A stretch of DNA of 64,000 bases, taken from Pseudomonadaceae bacterium. Its GTDB lineage: Bacteria; Pseudomonadota; Gammaproteobacteria; Pseudomonadales; Azotimanducaceae. Under the pieces are notes generated by a model. That model had not been told where the DNA came from. It saw only the letters and a list, made by a program, of their open reading frames with translations, and made no database searches. Both the position numbers and the translations under genes were made by a program. This document shows positions 7,828 to 15,801 of the stretch, one piece after another (position 1 is the first letter of the stretch; every line of letters begins with the position of its first letter). The stretch spans positions 186,001 to 250,000 of the forward strand of contig JANSWO010000002.1 of NCBI GenBank assembly GCA_024743435.1, written 5' to 3'.

Positions 7828-8418
7828 ATGGACAGGAACATGGCTGCACTATTAGCAATATCATTTGTCGCGTTTGCACTCGTTGGGCGGGTAGGAATTG
7901 CCTACTTCACAACCGGCAATCACGGGATTCGACTGGCTGACTTTCGATCGGACCCTATAGCCGCTATCGCAGGTGCGGCGTTTTCACTGTCGTTTGCCCT
8001 GAGCCTGATCATTGTCGCGTTGGATGTCACTGGCGTCTGGTTGATTGAGCCGATTGAGTTGGCTTACTTGAATGAGTTCGCGTGTGCGTTTGGTCTGCTT
8101 GGTGTTGCTCTGGTGGTTACCGCGCAGGTGCAGATGGGTGATGCATGGCGCATTGGCGTGGACCCATCGGAAACCACAACGCTGGTAACCAATGGGCTTT
8201 ACGGAAGATCCAGAAATCCAATCTACTTCGGCTTGGGAATGTACTGGGCCGGGCTTTCGGTACTGCTCCCTCACCCGGTGATTTGGATTCCTGCGGCTCT
8301 TTGCTGGGCCAGCATCGAAATTATTGTGCGGAAAGTTGAAGAGCCATACTTGTTAAAGCTGCATGGTTCGCAGTTTCAAGCGTATTTGGAGCGTTCGAAC
8401 CGATATCTTATCTGGTGA
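7828..8418 (+). CDS. Isoprenylcysteine carboxyl methyltransferase-like (ICMT/PEMT) membrane protein
   Basis: 196-residue integral membrane protein with about five hydrophobic segments. The C-terminal part carries the ICMT/NnrU-type signature: LVTNGLYGRSRNPIYFGLG followed by a membrane hairpin and the VEEPYLLKLHGSQFQAYLERSNRYL tail, where the SAM site and catalytic residues sit in family members. Bacterial members have no isoprenylated proteins to act on, and their substrate is unknown. It starts 16 bases after a MerR-type -10 element, so it is probably metal-inducible through the divergent regulator. Confidence 0.88.
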   Translation: MDRNMAALLAISFVAFALVGRVGIAYFTTGNHGIRLADFRSDPIAAIAGAAFSLSFALSLIIVALDVTGVWLIEPIELAYLNEFACAFGLLGVALVVTAQVQMGDAWRIGVDPSETTTLVTNGLYGRSRNPIYFGLGMYWAGLSVLLPHPVIWIPAALCWASIEIIVRKVEEPYLLKLHGSQFQAYLERSNRYLIW

Positions 8419-8433
8419 GCCTCCGCCATCACT

Positions 8434-8771
8434 GCTGAATAAAAAGGGGATGCACGCTCTCGAGCTAGGATTGGTGCTGGGTTGAGGTGTTGTAGGGCGA
8501 GAGTAGCTGGTAGGTACGGAGCTGGTGGGTGCGGGGTTTAGGTTCTGCGATCGCTGTGGAAAAGAAATAGGGGATGGACGCTCTCGAGCCAGGATTGTTG
8601 CTGGGTTGAGGTGTTCTAGGGCGTGGGCAGTTAGACCGCTCTCGCGCATTCGCCTGGATTGCTACCCAATCTGCGGGAATACGATGCCGCGGTACGGAGC
8701 TGGTGGGGTAGGCGTTTCGGTTCTGCGATCGCTGTGGAAAAGAAATAGGCGATGGACGCTCTCGAGCATTC
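8434..8771. repeat. Imperfect tandem intergenic repeat, two units plus a partial third
   Basis: Three blocks begin at 8434, 8553 and 8731. Each starts GCTG-n-AAAA-n-AGG-n-GATG-ACGCTCTCGAG; the first two continue with GGATT-TTGCTGGGTTGAGGTGTT-TAGGGCG. The segment GGTACGGAGCTGGTGGG...TTCTGCGATCGCTGTGGAAAAG occurs near 8514 and 8691. Unit lengths differ (119 and 178 bp), the second carrying about 60 extra bases. No gene is apparent from 8419 to 8829. Confidence 0.85.
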
Positions 8772-8829
8772 TGGCGGAGCACGTTGTGCTCGGCCAGATT
8801 GCACTGCCGCTCTCTCGGGATTTGACTCT

Positions 8830-8884
8830 GATCGCTTTTTTTACACGCCTATGGCGAAGCCAGCGGCGTGTAAAAAAAGCGATC
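8830..8884. repeat. 20-bp perfect inverted repeat forming a long hairpin
   Basis: The arms 8830-8849 and 8865-8884 are exact reverse complements (starting GATCGC, seven T, then ACACGCC). The 15-base loop itself holds a TGGC-GAA-GCCA stem. It sits directly beside the minus-strand terminator. The A/T tracts inside the stem could act as terminator U-tracts in both directions. Confidence 0.9.
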
Positions 8885-8885
8885 T

Positions 8886-8908
8886 AAAAAAAACGGCCCG
8901 AAGGCCGT
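8886..8908 (-). terminator. Rho-independent terminator for leftward transcription
   Basis: On the minus strand: ACGGCC-TTCG-GGCCGT (six-base stem, UUCG-type tetraloop), then eight T residues. This is a strong canonical terminator. No convincing protein gene on the minus strand lies immediately upstream (to the right), so it should end a non-coding transcript or unannotated leftward transcription. Confidence 0.9.
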
Positions 8909-9110
8909 ATAAGGTGGGTGTGTGACTCCCGAATTCTGTTGAAGTGCAGGCTCGCGAGAGCAGCGCTTCGTCTGGCCGGTGAAACCCCCCGGTAATCGGC
9001 CAGCTCGGGCACACGCGGACTGTTAATCTCTCCTGATGCAGGTCCGCCGCCGAACGAGTTGCACATGTCCCCGATGTCAGCGATGAAGCAACAGTACGGT
9101 GGTGCTTCGT
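8909..9110 (-). ncRNA. Candidate small RNA upstream of an orphan terminator
   Basis: About 200 bases of non-coding sequence end in the strong terminator at 8886-8908 on the minus strand. The stretch folds: a seven-base stem CTGGCCG/CGGCCAG encloses an 18-base loop at about 8970-9003, and short GC-rich pairs lie nearer the terminator. A minus-strand reading frame runs through here but reads into the terminator T-tract and looks nothing like a known protein. I do not recognise an RNA family. Confidence 0.3.
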
Positions 9111-9131
9111 TTGAGTCAGTGGAGTGCATGT

Positions 9132-9647
9132 ATGACAGGTAAACGAGTTGTAATCTCAGCCGCGCTACTGCTGCTGGGGACATCAGTTTTTGCGAGTACC
9201 GCTGCACCGCCGTGCGGTTCGTCGGAGTATCGAGAGTTCGATTTCTGGCTCGGCGAATGGCAGGTGCAGACGCCCGACGGCAGGCATGCCGGCAGCAACA
9301 GTATTGTGTCTGCCCAGGCCGGTTGTCTGCTGGTGGAGAACTGGCGAGGCGCGCGGGGGAGTACGGGTACTTCCATGAACTACTTTGACCCGGTGGCGCA
9401 GCGTTGGCGTCAGCTCTGGGTGTCACCGGGAGTCATCATCGACATCGCGGGAGGCTTGACCCCGGAGGGCGCGATGAGGCTGACCGGGACGATTGTCTAT
9501 CTTGGTGAAAATGCCGAGTTCCCGTTTCGAGGCACCTGGAGTGAGCAGGACGATGGCAGCGTTATCCAGTTCTTTGAGGAGGCTCGCAACCCGGACGATT
9601 GGCAGCCCTGGTTCCGTGGAATCTACCGACGAGCGGAGCCTGGCTAG
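9132..9647 (+). CDS. Secreted protein with FDFWLGEW motif
   Basis: 171 residues with a cleavable signal peptide (positively charged MTGKR, then VVISAALLLLGTSVFAS). The mature part begins with EFDFWLGEWQVQTPDG, a motif of small lipocalin-like periplasmic domains (DUF1579-type), followed by beta-strand-rich sequence. GTGGAG at 9119-9124 sets the start at ATG 9132; an ATG four bases earlier is out of frame. It stands alone. Function unknown; a ligand-binding beta-barrel is a reasonable guess. Confidence 0.75.
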   Translation: MTGKRVVISAALLLLGTSVFASTAAPPCGSSEYREFDFWLGEWQVQTPDGRHAGSNSIVSAQAGCLLVENWRGARGSTGTSMNYFDPVAQRWRQLWVSPGVIIDIAGGLTPEGAMRLTGTIVYLGENAEFPFRGTWSEQDDGSVIQFFEEARNPDDWQPWFRGIYRRAEPG

Positions 9648-9737
9648 CTCCTGTTGATTGTGTGACTCGACAACCGCGATGCCTTCTGATTTCATCGCTC
9701 GCCGTAATGCCAATTTTGAGCTTTGGGGAGAAAGCGG

Positions 9738-10883
9738 ATGCCCATGATCCTTAACGAAGAGCAGACGATGCTGCGCGACAGCGCTCGGGATTTCTGCACC
9801 AACAGCGCGCCGATTTCTCAGTTGCGTGAGCTGCGTGATACGAACAGCGCCACGGGTTTCGATGCCGGCACGTGGGGCTCCATGGTGGAGCTTGGCTGGG
9901 CGAGCATTCCCTGGCCTGAAGAGGTCGGTGGCCTGGATTTTGGCTACAAAGGCCTCGGTGTTGTCACCGAGGAAACTGGCAAGACGCTGGCGGCGAGCCC
10001 GCTTTTCTCAACCGTCTGGCTCAGCGGCACGCTCATCAATTTGGCAGGCAGTGACGAACAGCGTGCGCAGATGTTGCCTTTGATCTCGGCCGGAGAGCTG
10101 AAACTCGCAACCGCGCTTGAGGAATCTGGACGTCACAACCCCTACGGGATTGCTACCAAGGCGACGAAGTCGGGAACAGGCTACCAATTGTCTGGCAGCA
10201 AAACGTTTGTCATCGATGGCCAGAGTGCAGACAAACTCATCGTGGTTGCGCGTACGTCTGGTAGCGCGGGCGAGCGTTCCGGAATAAGTCTGTTCCTTGT
10301 TGATGCGGGGGCTGATGGCGTTGCAATTGAACCCACCAAAATGGTGGATTCCCGTGCTGCTGCGAACGTTGTGCTCAATGATGTGGCGGTGGAAGCCTCG
10401 GCATTGCTTGGCCCATCAGATGCTGGTGCGGACGCGCTCGATGCTGCGCTTGATATCGCAAGGATTGGCCTGTCTGCTGAGATGCTTGGCAGTGCCCAGG
10501 AGTGTTTCGATCGAACCATCGCCTACCTCAAGGAGCGGCAGCAGTTCGGTGTGGTCATCGGCACCTTTCAGGGCCTCAAGCACCGCGCCGCCGAAATGTT
10601 CTGTGATCTCGAACTGGCTCGATCCTGTGTGCTCGAAGCACTGACAGCGCTCGACGAGAAAAGAGGCGCGGACGAGATCGCCAAACTTGCCAGTCTCACC
10701 AAAGCCAAAGTGGGGGAGATCGCCACTCGGGTATCCAGAGAAGGCGTTCAGATGCACGGTGGCATCGGCATGACCGATGAGTTCGATATCGGCTTCTTCT
10801 TAAAGCGCGCAGCGGTCACCGAGCAGGCGCTTGGCGATGTGCATTTTCACCGGGATCGCTATGGAGTTCTCGAGGGCTACTAG
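9738..10883 (+). CDS. Acyl-CoA dehydrogenase
   Basis: 381-residue FAD-dependent acyl-CoA dehydrogenase. The N-terminal alpha domain (about 1-115) includes PWPEEVGGLDFGYKGLGVV, the middle beta domain follows (GSKTFVIDGQSADKLIVVART), and the C-terminal domain contains ERQQFGVVIGTFQGLKHRAAEM and QMHGGIGMTDEFDIGFFLKRA. GGGGAG at 9725-9730 supports ATG 9738. Its closest relative in this window is the downstream dehydrogenase at 41440. Such small-subunit-like members often pair with a second dehydrogenase, which is not adjacent here. Substrate unknown. Confidence 0.93.
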   Translation: MPMILNEEQTMLRDSARDFCTNSAPISQLRELRDTNSATGFDAGTWGSMVELGWASIPWPEEVGGLDFGYKGLGVVTEETGKTLAASPLFSTVWLSGTLINLAGSDEQRAQMLPLISAGELKLATALEESGRHNPYGIATKATKSGTGYQLSGSKTFVIDGQSADKLIVVARTSGSAGERSGISLFLVDAGADGVAIEPTKMVDSRAAANVVLNDVAVEASALLGPSDAGADALDAALDIARIGLSAEMLGSAQECFDRTIAYLKERQQFGVVIGTFQGLKHRAAEMFCDLELARSCVLEALTALDEKRGADEIAKLASLTKAKVGEIATRVSREGVQMHGGIGMTDEFDIGFFLKRAAVTEQALGDVHFHRDRYGVLEGY

Positions 10884-10915
10884 CGTAGGCTGCGAAGCCC
10901 GGGCGTCTTTCGACG

Positions 10916-11410
10916 TTAAGCGCTGCGCCGACGAATACCGATGGGTTCAGTGAGGTAGCTGGGAGTCGGCAGGCTGGTATGGCTTGCCATTAGAGCTTCG
11001 AGCCGCGCGCTGACCGCACTCGGAAATGCTGCGCTTCGGCGTTCGTTCATATCGACGTGGATCGCCAATTGCTCCGCCGTTGCTGCCAGATAGCCTTCTT
11101 CTGCATGGAACATCTCCATGACGAAGTGCAGTCGTTTGGAGTCGTAGTCCAGCAATTGAAAGGTCATGGCGATTGGGTCGCCCAGTTTCAGCTCGGCAAC
11201 ATAGCCAATCCGTAGTTCCCGTGTGAACAGCGACCCGGCTTGTTCGCGAACATAATCCTCCCCGATACCCAGGGTGTCGTACACAGAGTCGACCCCCTGA
11301 TCAAACGCCGCGACGTAGTAGGCGACGTTCATATGACCGTTGTAGTCAATCCAGTCTTCGAGCACCCGAATGGTCGGGCAGGTGAGGGGTGCCGGGAAGT
11401 CGTGCTGCAT
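10916..11410 (-). CDS. Hotdog-fold thioesterase (4HBT/betainyl-CoA thioesterase-like)
   Basis: 164 residues of the 4-hydroxybenzoyl-CoA thioesterase superfamily: VLEDWIDYNGHMNVAYYVAAFDQGVD carries the hotdog helix with the Asp/Asn-His active-site region, then RELRIGYVAELKLGDPIAM and HFVMEMFHAEEGYLAATAEQLAIHVD. It likely hydrolyses an acyl-CoA in the cytosol. It is convergent with the acyl-CoA dehydrogenase gene, 32 bases apart. Substrate uncertain. Confidence 0.85.
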   Translation of the reverse strand: MQHDFPAPLTCPTIRVLEDWIDYNGHMNVAYYVAAFDQGVDSVYDTLGIGEDYVREQAGSLFTRELRIGYVAELKLGDPIAMTFQLLDYDSKRLHFVMEMFHAEEGYLAATAEQLAIHVDMNERRSAAFPSAVSARLEALMASHTSLPTPSYLTEPIGIRRRSA

Positions 11411-11486
11411 AGTCTGGTGTCCTCATGATGCAATACGCCCGCGCGCCGGGCTTGCCCAGCGTAATGTATCCCTGCATCTTAGTTCC

Positions 11487-12095
11487 ATGGTGAGCAAGCC
11501 CGACAAACCCAAGCGCTTTCATCGCAGTCGAGCTCGCCTTGAGCAGGGTCTGGCCGACGCAAGAGCTGTCCGCGAAGACCCCAAAGCTGTCGGCTCCATC
11601 ATGCGGCGCGGATTCGTGCGGCTATGGCGCTTGCGTGGTGGCGGCTTTTACGGGCTCGGCTGGATTATCTGTTTCTTTTGGCTGCAGTTGCAGACCTTGC
11701 GTGGTGATGTTGAGGAAGCCCAGGGCGTCGCGGACTTCGCGAGTGACTGGCTGGTCGAGAAGCTGCTGACATTCGGCTTTGAAACCTTCATGAACATGGG
11801 CTTGGCATTTGCCTGGCCCGGTTTTCTGATCCAGTGGCTTGGTGGCCCAGGCATTGTTCTGCTGGTTGCCGGTTTCATCGTGGTGGATCGGCTCGCGCGG
11901 CCCAGAATACTGGCCCTGTTTCCTGAGCTTACCGAGCAACTCGATGCGCAATCGCAAGAGCAGGAGTTGTCTGCGGCGGCTGAGCCGACCGGGGTGACTG
12001 AGCCCGAGACCCCGGCAGAGCGCGTGCTACGCTTGCCGGAAAATTCAACAAACGAGCAAAGAGACGGGGAGCAGAGCAACGATGAACGGCGCTGA
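11487..12095 (+). CDS. Hypothetical membrane protein with two or three hydrophobic segments
   Basis: 203 residues. A basic N-terminus (VSKPDKPKRFHRSRARLEQ) is followed by hydrophobic stretches near residues 48-66 (FYGLGWIICFFWLQLQ) and 95-135 (AFAWPGFLIQWLGGPGIVLLVAGFIVV), and then an acidic, proline- and glutamine-rich tail. ATG 11487 gives a sensible start. The 3' end overlaps the next gene by 14 bases, so translation is probably coupled to the ThDP enzyme. No family recognised. Confidence 0.65.
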   Translation: MVSKPDKPKRFHRSRARLEQGLADARAVREDPKAVGSIMRRGFVRLWRLRGGGFYGLGWIICFFWLQLQTLRGDVEEAQGVADFASDWLVEKLLTFGFETFMNMGLAFAWPGFLIQWLGGPGIVLLVAGFIVVDRLARPRILALFPELTEQLDAQSQEQELSAAAEPTGVTEPETPAERVLRLPENSTNEQRDGEQSNDERR

Positions 12096-13620
12096 GAGCC
12101 TAATAAGAACGCTGGTATCGCAAGGGGTTGAACTGTGTCTGGCCAACCCCGGCACGTCCGAGATGCATCTGGTTCAGGCGCTCGATGCGGTGCCTGAAAT
12201 GCGCTCGGTACTCACGCTGTTTGAAGGAGTGGCTACCGGGGCGGCAGATGGCTACGGGCGAATGGCGGGCCGGCCCGCGAGCACGCTGCTGCACCTGGGC
12301 GCTGGCCTGGCGAACGGCGTTGCTAACCTGCATAACGCCCGCCGTGCCGGCACGCCCTTAATCAATATCGTCGGCGAGCACGCGCGCCATCACGTCGCGT
12401 TTGACGCGCCGCTGACCGCTGATATCGAAGCCACCGCTGAGATGGCGTCAGGCTGGATTCGAACGACCAAGCAGCCAACGCTCGCCGCGCGTGATGGCCT
12501 GGATGCGCTCACCGCTACGTTGGCGGGTGATCCGTTTTCTTCGATTGCAACGCTGGTGTTGCCTGCCGATTGTTCCTGGGGCGAGGGTGAGCCGGTCAGC
12601 GTTGCTCGGATCGAGCGTCAACGCCACGCTGCATCGAGCGCGGCTTTGGAGTCGGCAGAGCGAGTGCTGGGGGCGGACACGTTGCTGCTGATCGATGGCA
12701 CCGGACTGTCTGAGCAAGGCTTGTTAGCCGCCGCCAGAATCGCGGCGGCCACCGGCACGCGACTGATGACGCCAACGTTTCCTGCGCGTGTAGAGAGCGG
12801 CCCCGGCCTGCCCGCAATAGAGCGAATGCCGTACTTCCCCGAGCAGATTATTGAGTTGATGAAGAACGTCAAACATCTGATTCTTGCGGGCTCGGAAGCT
12901 CCGGTCAGCTTTTTCGCGTACCAGAATTTACCGAGCGATCTTGTCCCGCAGGATTGCGATGTCGTGCGTCTCGCGCACCGACACGATGACACAGCCGGCG
13001 CGTTAGAGGCGATCGCCAGCTCGATCGCTGCGCCAGCCGTCGGTGATCTGAGTGAAAAGGTGGAGACGCCGGAGCCGACCGGTAAGCTGTCCACGCGCAG
13101 CGTTGCGCAAGCGCTCGCAGCGACCATTCCAGACAACGCGATTGTTGCTGTTGACTCCGGTGGTGGAGGCGCGGCGTATCCTGCGCTTCAGCGCGCGGCT
13201 CGACATACCTGGCTGAATCTCACTGGTGGGTCCATCGGGCAGGGTGGCCCGGTTGCAACCGGCGCCGCGCTTGCTTGCCCGGAGCGGCCGGTTTTCGCAT
13301 TGCTCGGTGATGGCGGTGCGGGCTATACCATTCAGTATCTGTGGACCTGTGCTCGCGAGAATCTCGACGTGACAACCATCATTTTCTCGAACAGCAGTTA
13401 CGGCATTCTCGACACCGAATATCGGCGCCTGGGTATCAATGAAGTCGGAGACATTGCGGCGTCATTGTTCGATCTGTCTCGTCCGAACATCGACTGGTGT
13501 GCTCTAGCCACCGGTTATGGGGTGCCGTCGATACGCGCGACGACTGCCGAGGAGATGGTGGCGGCTCTAAAACGGGCGCAGGAGGCGGACGGACCAATGC
13601 TCGTTGAGGCGATGGTCTAA
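12082..13620 (+). CDS. ThDP-dependent enzyme, acetolactate synthase/benzoylformate decarboxylase-like
   Basis: 512 residues with the three-domain layout of ThDP enzymes: an N-terminal Pyr domain with the catalytic-Glu motif LFEGVATGAADGYGRMAG (about residues 47-65), a central domain, and a C-terminal PP domain with the GDGGAGYTIQYLWTCARENLDV...NSSYGILDTE cofactor motif. It is somewhat short for IlvB (about 570) and closer to benzoylformate decarboxylase-like proteins. No regulatory IlvN subunit is adjacent. It overlaps the upstream membrane-protein gene. Substrate not deducible. Confidence 0.87.
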   Translation: MNGAESLIRTLVSQGVELCLANPGTSEMHLVQALDAVPEMRSVLTLFEGVATGAADGYGRMAGRPASTLLHLGAGLANGVANLHNARRAGTPLINIVGEHARHHVAFDAPLTADIEATAEMASGWIRTTKQPTLAARDGLDALTATLAGDPFSSIATLVLPADCSWGEGEPVSVARIERQRHAASSAALESAERVLGADTLLLIDGTGLSEQGLLAAARIAAATGTRLMTPTFPARVESGPGLPAIERMPYFPEQIIELMKNVKHLILAGSEAPVSFFAYQNLPSDLVPQDCDVVRLAHRHDDTAGALEAIASSIAAPAVGDLSEKVETPEPTGKLSTRSVAQALAATIPDNAIVAVDSGGGGAAYPALQRAARHTWLNLTGGSIGQGGPVATGAALACPERPVFALLGDGGAGYTIQYLWTCARENLDVTTIIFSNSSYGILDTEYRRLGINEVGDIAASLFDLSRPNIDWCALATGYGVPSIRATTAEEMVAALKRAQEADGPMLVEAMV

Positions 13621-13624
13621 CGTG

Positions 13625-14842
13625 CTAGCCGCGCAAAGCATTGATGATGGCGAGTAGCGCGAAGACGGCGCTGACCAGAGCGCCGGCCAGCGGCACCCAT
13701 CTCGGAACGGTGAACGCGCTTGCGTCCTGCTGTGCTTGTTCGATGCGCCCCTTTATGCGGAAAAGCCCGTAGTTTGCGAGCGCGAATATTGCCAGCATCA
13801 GAGCCGACGTCGCGGTAGCAAGCCCGGCAATCGTTCCCGTCAGTGCGAGAATGCAGGCGCCGCCGCTGACGAGCCACGTTGCGTTATCCGGCACCTGCCG
13901 GCCATGCGATATGCGCGCAAACCAGGCTGGGAGTTGCTGGCGCGCTGCCAGGCCATACAGCACTCGTGATGCCATGATGATCTGAATAAGCATGCCATTG
14001 AGCATCGCAATCAGACTGATACCGGTCAGTAGTATCGGCTCGTGATCTGTCAGGTGTCTGTAGATGTCCGCAAACGGGGCGTTCGAGCGCGCAAGAAACT
14101 CGCTTCCGACGGCAAGCTGTGTGGTCAGCATCAGCGCAATGTAGAGCACGGCGGTCAGCAACAGAGTCAGCAGTATCGCCATGGGCAGCGTACGCCGAAC
14201 ATCGCGCACCTCCTCCGCAACCTCGACCATATCCTCGAACCCGATGTAGGCATAGAACGATATGAGGGCACCCGCCATCACGGGGCCAACCGCCTGTCGA
14301 TCCGGAACCATGGCGCTCCAATTCACGGTCTGCAGCTCGATTGCAGTTGATGCTATGGAGATCAGCCAGATGACGCCGCCCACTTCCAGCAGGCAGGTGA
14401 TGGCGGCGAACCAGGCGCTTTGTTTGATACCCCACAGCGCGATACCCGTCATGGTGGCCAGTGTGGCGACGATCAGCAGCCAGCGGGGGAGCGGCAGGAA
14501 CACCTGGGCGTAACCCACGACGCCGTTGGCGAGGGTGGCGGTGGATAGCGCCGCCGACAACGCCAGTAAAATGCCGACGAGCTTCGCAGCGGATGCGCTG
14601 TGAAAGCCTTGCTCGATGAACAGGGAAGTGGCCGCTGCCTTTGGATAGCGATTGCCGAGCTCCGCGTAGGATAGCGCCGTGAAGCCTGCGAGAATCGCGG
14701 CCGCGAGAAAAGAAAGCGGTGCGAATAGCCCGGCTGTTCGGGAGATGTCGGCCAGCAGTGCGTAAATACCGACGCCAACCGTTGTGCCCAGACCGTAGAG
14801 CACCAGCAACGGCAGAGTGAACTGGCGGGTAAGCCCTGGCAC
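13625..14842 (-). CDS. APC family amino acid permease
   Basis: 405-residue inner-membrane transporter with about 12 hydrophobic segments. The start (LPLLVLYGLGTTVGVGIYALLAD) carries the GxGxG-type unwound helix 1 of APC permeases. The EFGN-like helix 3, and the IGFEDMVEVAEEV segment typical of helix 6 of cationic amino acid or YhdG-type carriers, are present. GTG start with GGGGG upstream. It follows the AhpD-like gene by 13 bases in the same direction. Substrate probably an amino acid or polyamine. Confidence 0.9.
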   Translation of the reverse strand: MPGLTRQFTLPLLVLYGLGTTVGVGIYALLADISRTAGLFAPLSFLAAAILAGFTALSYAELGNRYPKAAATSLFIEQGFHSASAAKLVGILLALSAALSTATLANGVVGYAQVFLPLPRWLLIVATLATMTGIALWGIKQSAWFAAITCLLEVGGVIWLISIASTAIELQTVNWSAMVPDRQAVGPVMAGALISFYAYIGFEDMVEVAEEVRDVRRTLPMAILLTLLLTAVLYIALMLTTQLAVGSEFLARSNAPFADIYRHLTDHEPILLTGISLIAMLNGMLIQIIMASRVLYGLAARQQLPAWFARISHGRQVPDNATWLVSGGACILALTGTIAGLATATSALMLAIFALANYGLFRIKGRIEQAQQDASAFTVPRWVPLAGALVSAVFALLAIINALRG

Positions 14843-14855
14843 TGGCTGATTCCCC

Positions 14856-15212
14856 CTACGAGGTGCTGTCGGAAAACTCCTGCAAGGCGGTCATTGCGTT
14901 GGTTGCATAGACCATCGAGGGACCGCCACCCATGACAATCGCAACGCCCAGTGTCTCCGCTATCTCCTGCTCGGTTGCGCCCGCCTTGAGGGCATCGTGC
15001 GTGTGAAAGGCAATGCAGCCGTCGCAGCGTTGCGCGACGGCAATGGCCAGAGCCATGAGTTCCTTGGTTTTGGTGTCCAGTGCAGCGGAGGCGGTACCGC
15101 TTCGATGGAGGCCGCTGAACGCGGCCATCGTATCGGGAATCTGTGCTGTCAGATCCGCCATTCGATCGATGATGCTACCCCGAAGCTCGGGGTAGTTTAT
15201 GGTTGAGGTCAT
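14856..15212 (-). CDS. Carboxymuconolactone decarboxylase/AhpD-like protein
   Basis: 118 residues with the AhpD proton-relay and redox motif E-x11-C-x2-C-x3-H: Glu51, Cys63, Cys66, His70 (AVAQRCDGCIAFHTHDALKAGA). The family includes alkylhydroperoxidases and disulfide reductants; a redox role is likely, the partner unknown. It precedes the permease gene closely and is likely cotranscribed with it. Confidence 0.9.
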   Translation of the reverse strand: MTSTINYPELRGSIIDRMADLTAQIPDTMAAFSGLHRSGTASAALDTKTKELMALAIAVAQRCDGCIAFHTHDALKAGATEQEIAETLGVAIVMGGGPSMVYATNAMTALQEFSDSTS

Positions 15213-15290
15213 CGGGTTATCTCATTGTATTTAAAGAACATATATCTGTTAACTTGGGGTGCTAAAACGTCCTCACTGAGCCGCCCAACC

Positions 15291-15734
15291 TCAAGGGAAA
15301 TAGTGATGGGTATAGCGAGGCGGGATGACTGAGTAGGAGGCCTGCAACATGGCCGTGAGATCGATCATCTGCTGCACCGTCATGATGTCGTTGTAGTTCG
15401 GCATGTTGCTCGTGCCGTCTTCGGCCACAATACCGGGCCCACCTCGGGACAGTTTGTGTGAGGGGTTGATGATGGACGTCACCAGATCGCCATAGGTCTT
15501 AACCCGCGTAACCTCGCCGCCCAGAACAACGTGTACATCCAGATCGCCGCCCTCGACTCTGGCTATTTGCCCCTTCACGCTATGACAAGCGTTGCAGCCG
15601 AGGTCGACAAAGGTTTCTTTGCCCTGCTCAGCATCTCCTGGGGGGAGGGCGAACCCCTGGGCTTGTGGGTTGCAGCCCGAGAGCGTTGCCGCACTCAGCA
15701 GTATCAAACATGTTGCATAGAAGGTTCTCATCAT
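15291..15734 (-). CDS. Lipoprotein cytochrome c, monohaem
   Basis: 147 residues. The signal sequence ends in a lipobox (TLSGC, Cys21), so the protein should be lipid-anchored in the periplasm. One haem site, CNACH (Cys47, Cys50, His51), and a probable Met ligand in SNMPNY further on make a class I cytochrome c. It is the last gene of a leftward unit with DUF4136-like and second cytochrome genes. Expected role: periplasmic electron carrier or subunit of a dehydrogenase complex. Confidence 0.88.
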   Translation of the reverse strand: MMRTFYATCLILLSAATLSGCNPQAQGFALPPGDAEQGKETFVDLGCNACHSVKGQIARVEGGDLDVHVVLGGEVTRVKTYGDLVTSIINPSHKLSRGGPGIVAEDGTSNMPNYNDIMTVQQMIDLTAMLQASYSVIPPRYTHHYFP

Positions 15735-15801
15735 CGTAGTGCTCCAGAGTTAGTCGAACGGGTTTCAGTCCCAAACCGCTTTTTCGCATAGAACGTGGGC
15801 A

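Noticed and set aside
8434-8771. Possible CRISPR array
   Set aside because: Units are 119-178 bp with imperfect repeats, with no 25-40 bp repeat/spacer regularity and no cas genes.
8884-9426. 180-codon minus-strand frame over the secreted-protein gene
   Set aside because: It runs into the U-tract of a strong terminator, lies antisense to a gene with a clear signal peptide, and resembles no protein.
13884-14435. Long minus-strand frame inside the permease gene
   Set aside because: It is an out-of-frame shadow of the APC permease, rich in His/Arg as expected from frame-shifted GC-rich DNA.
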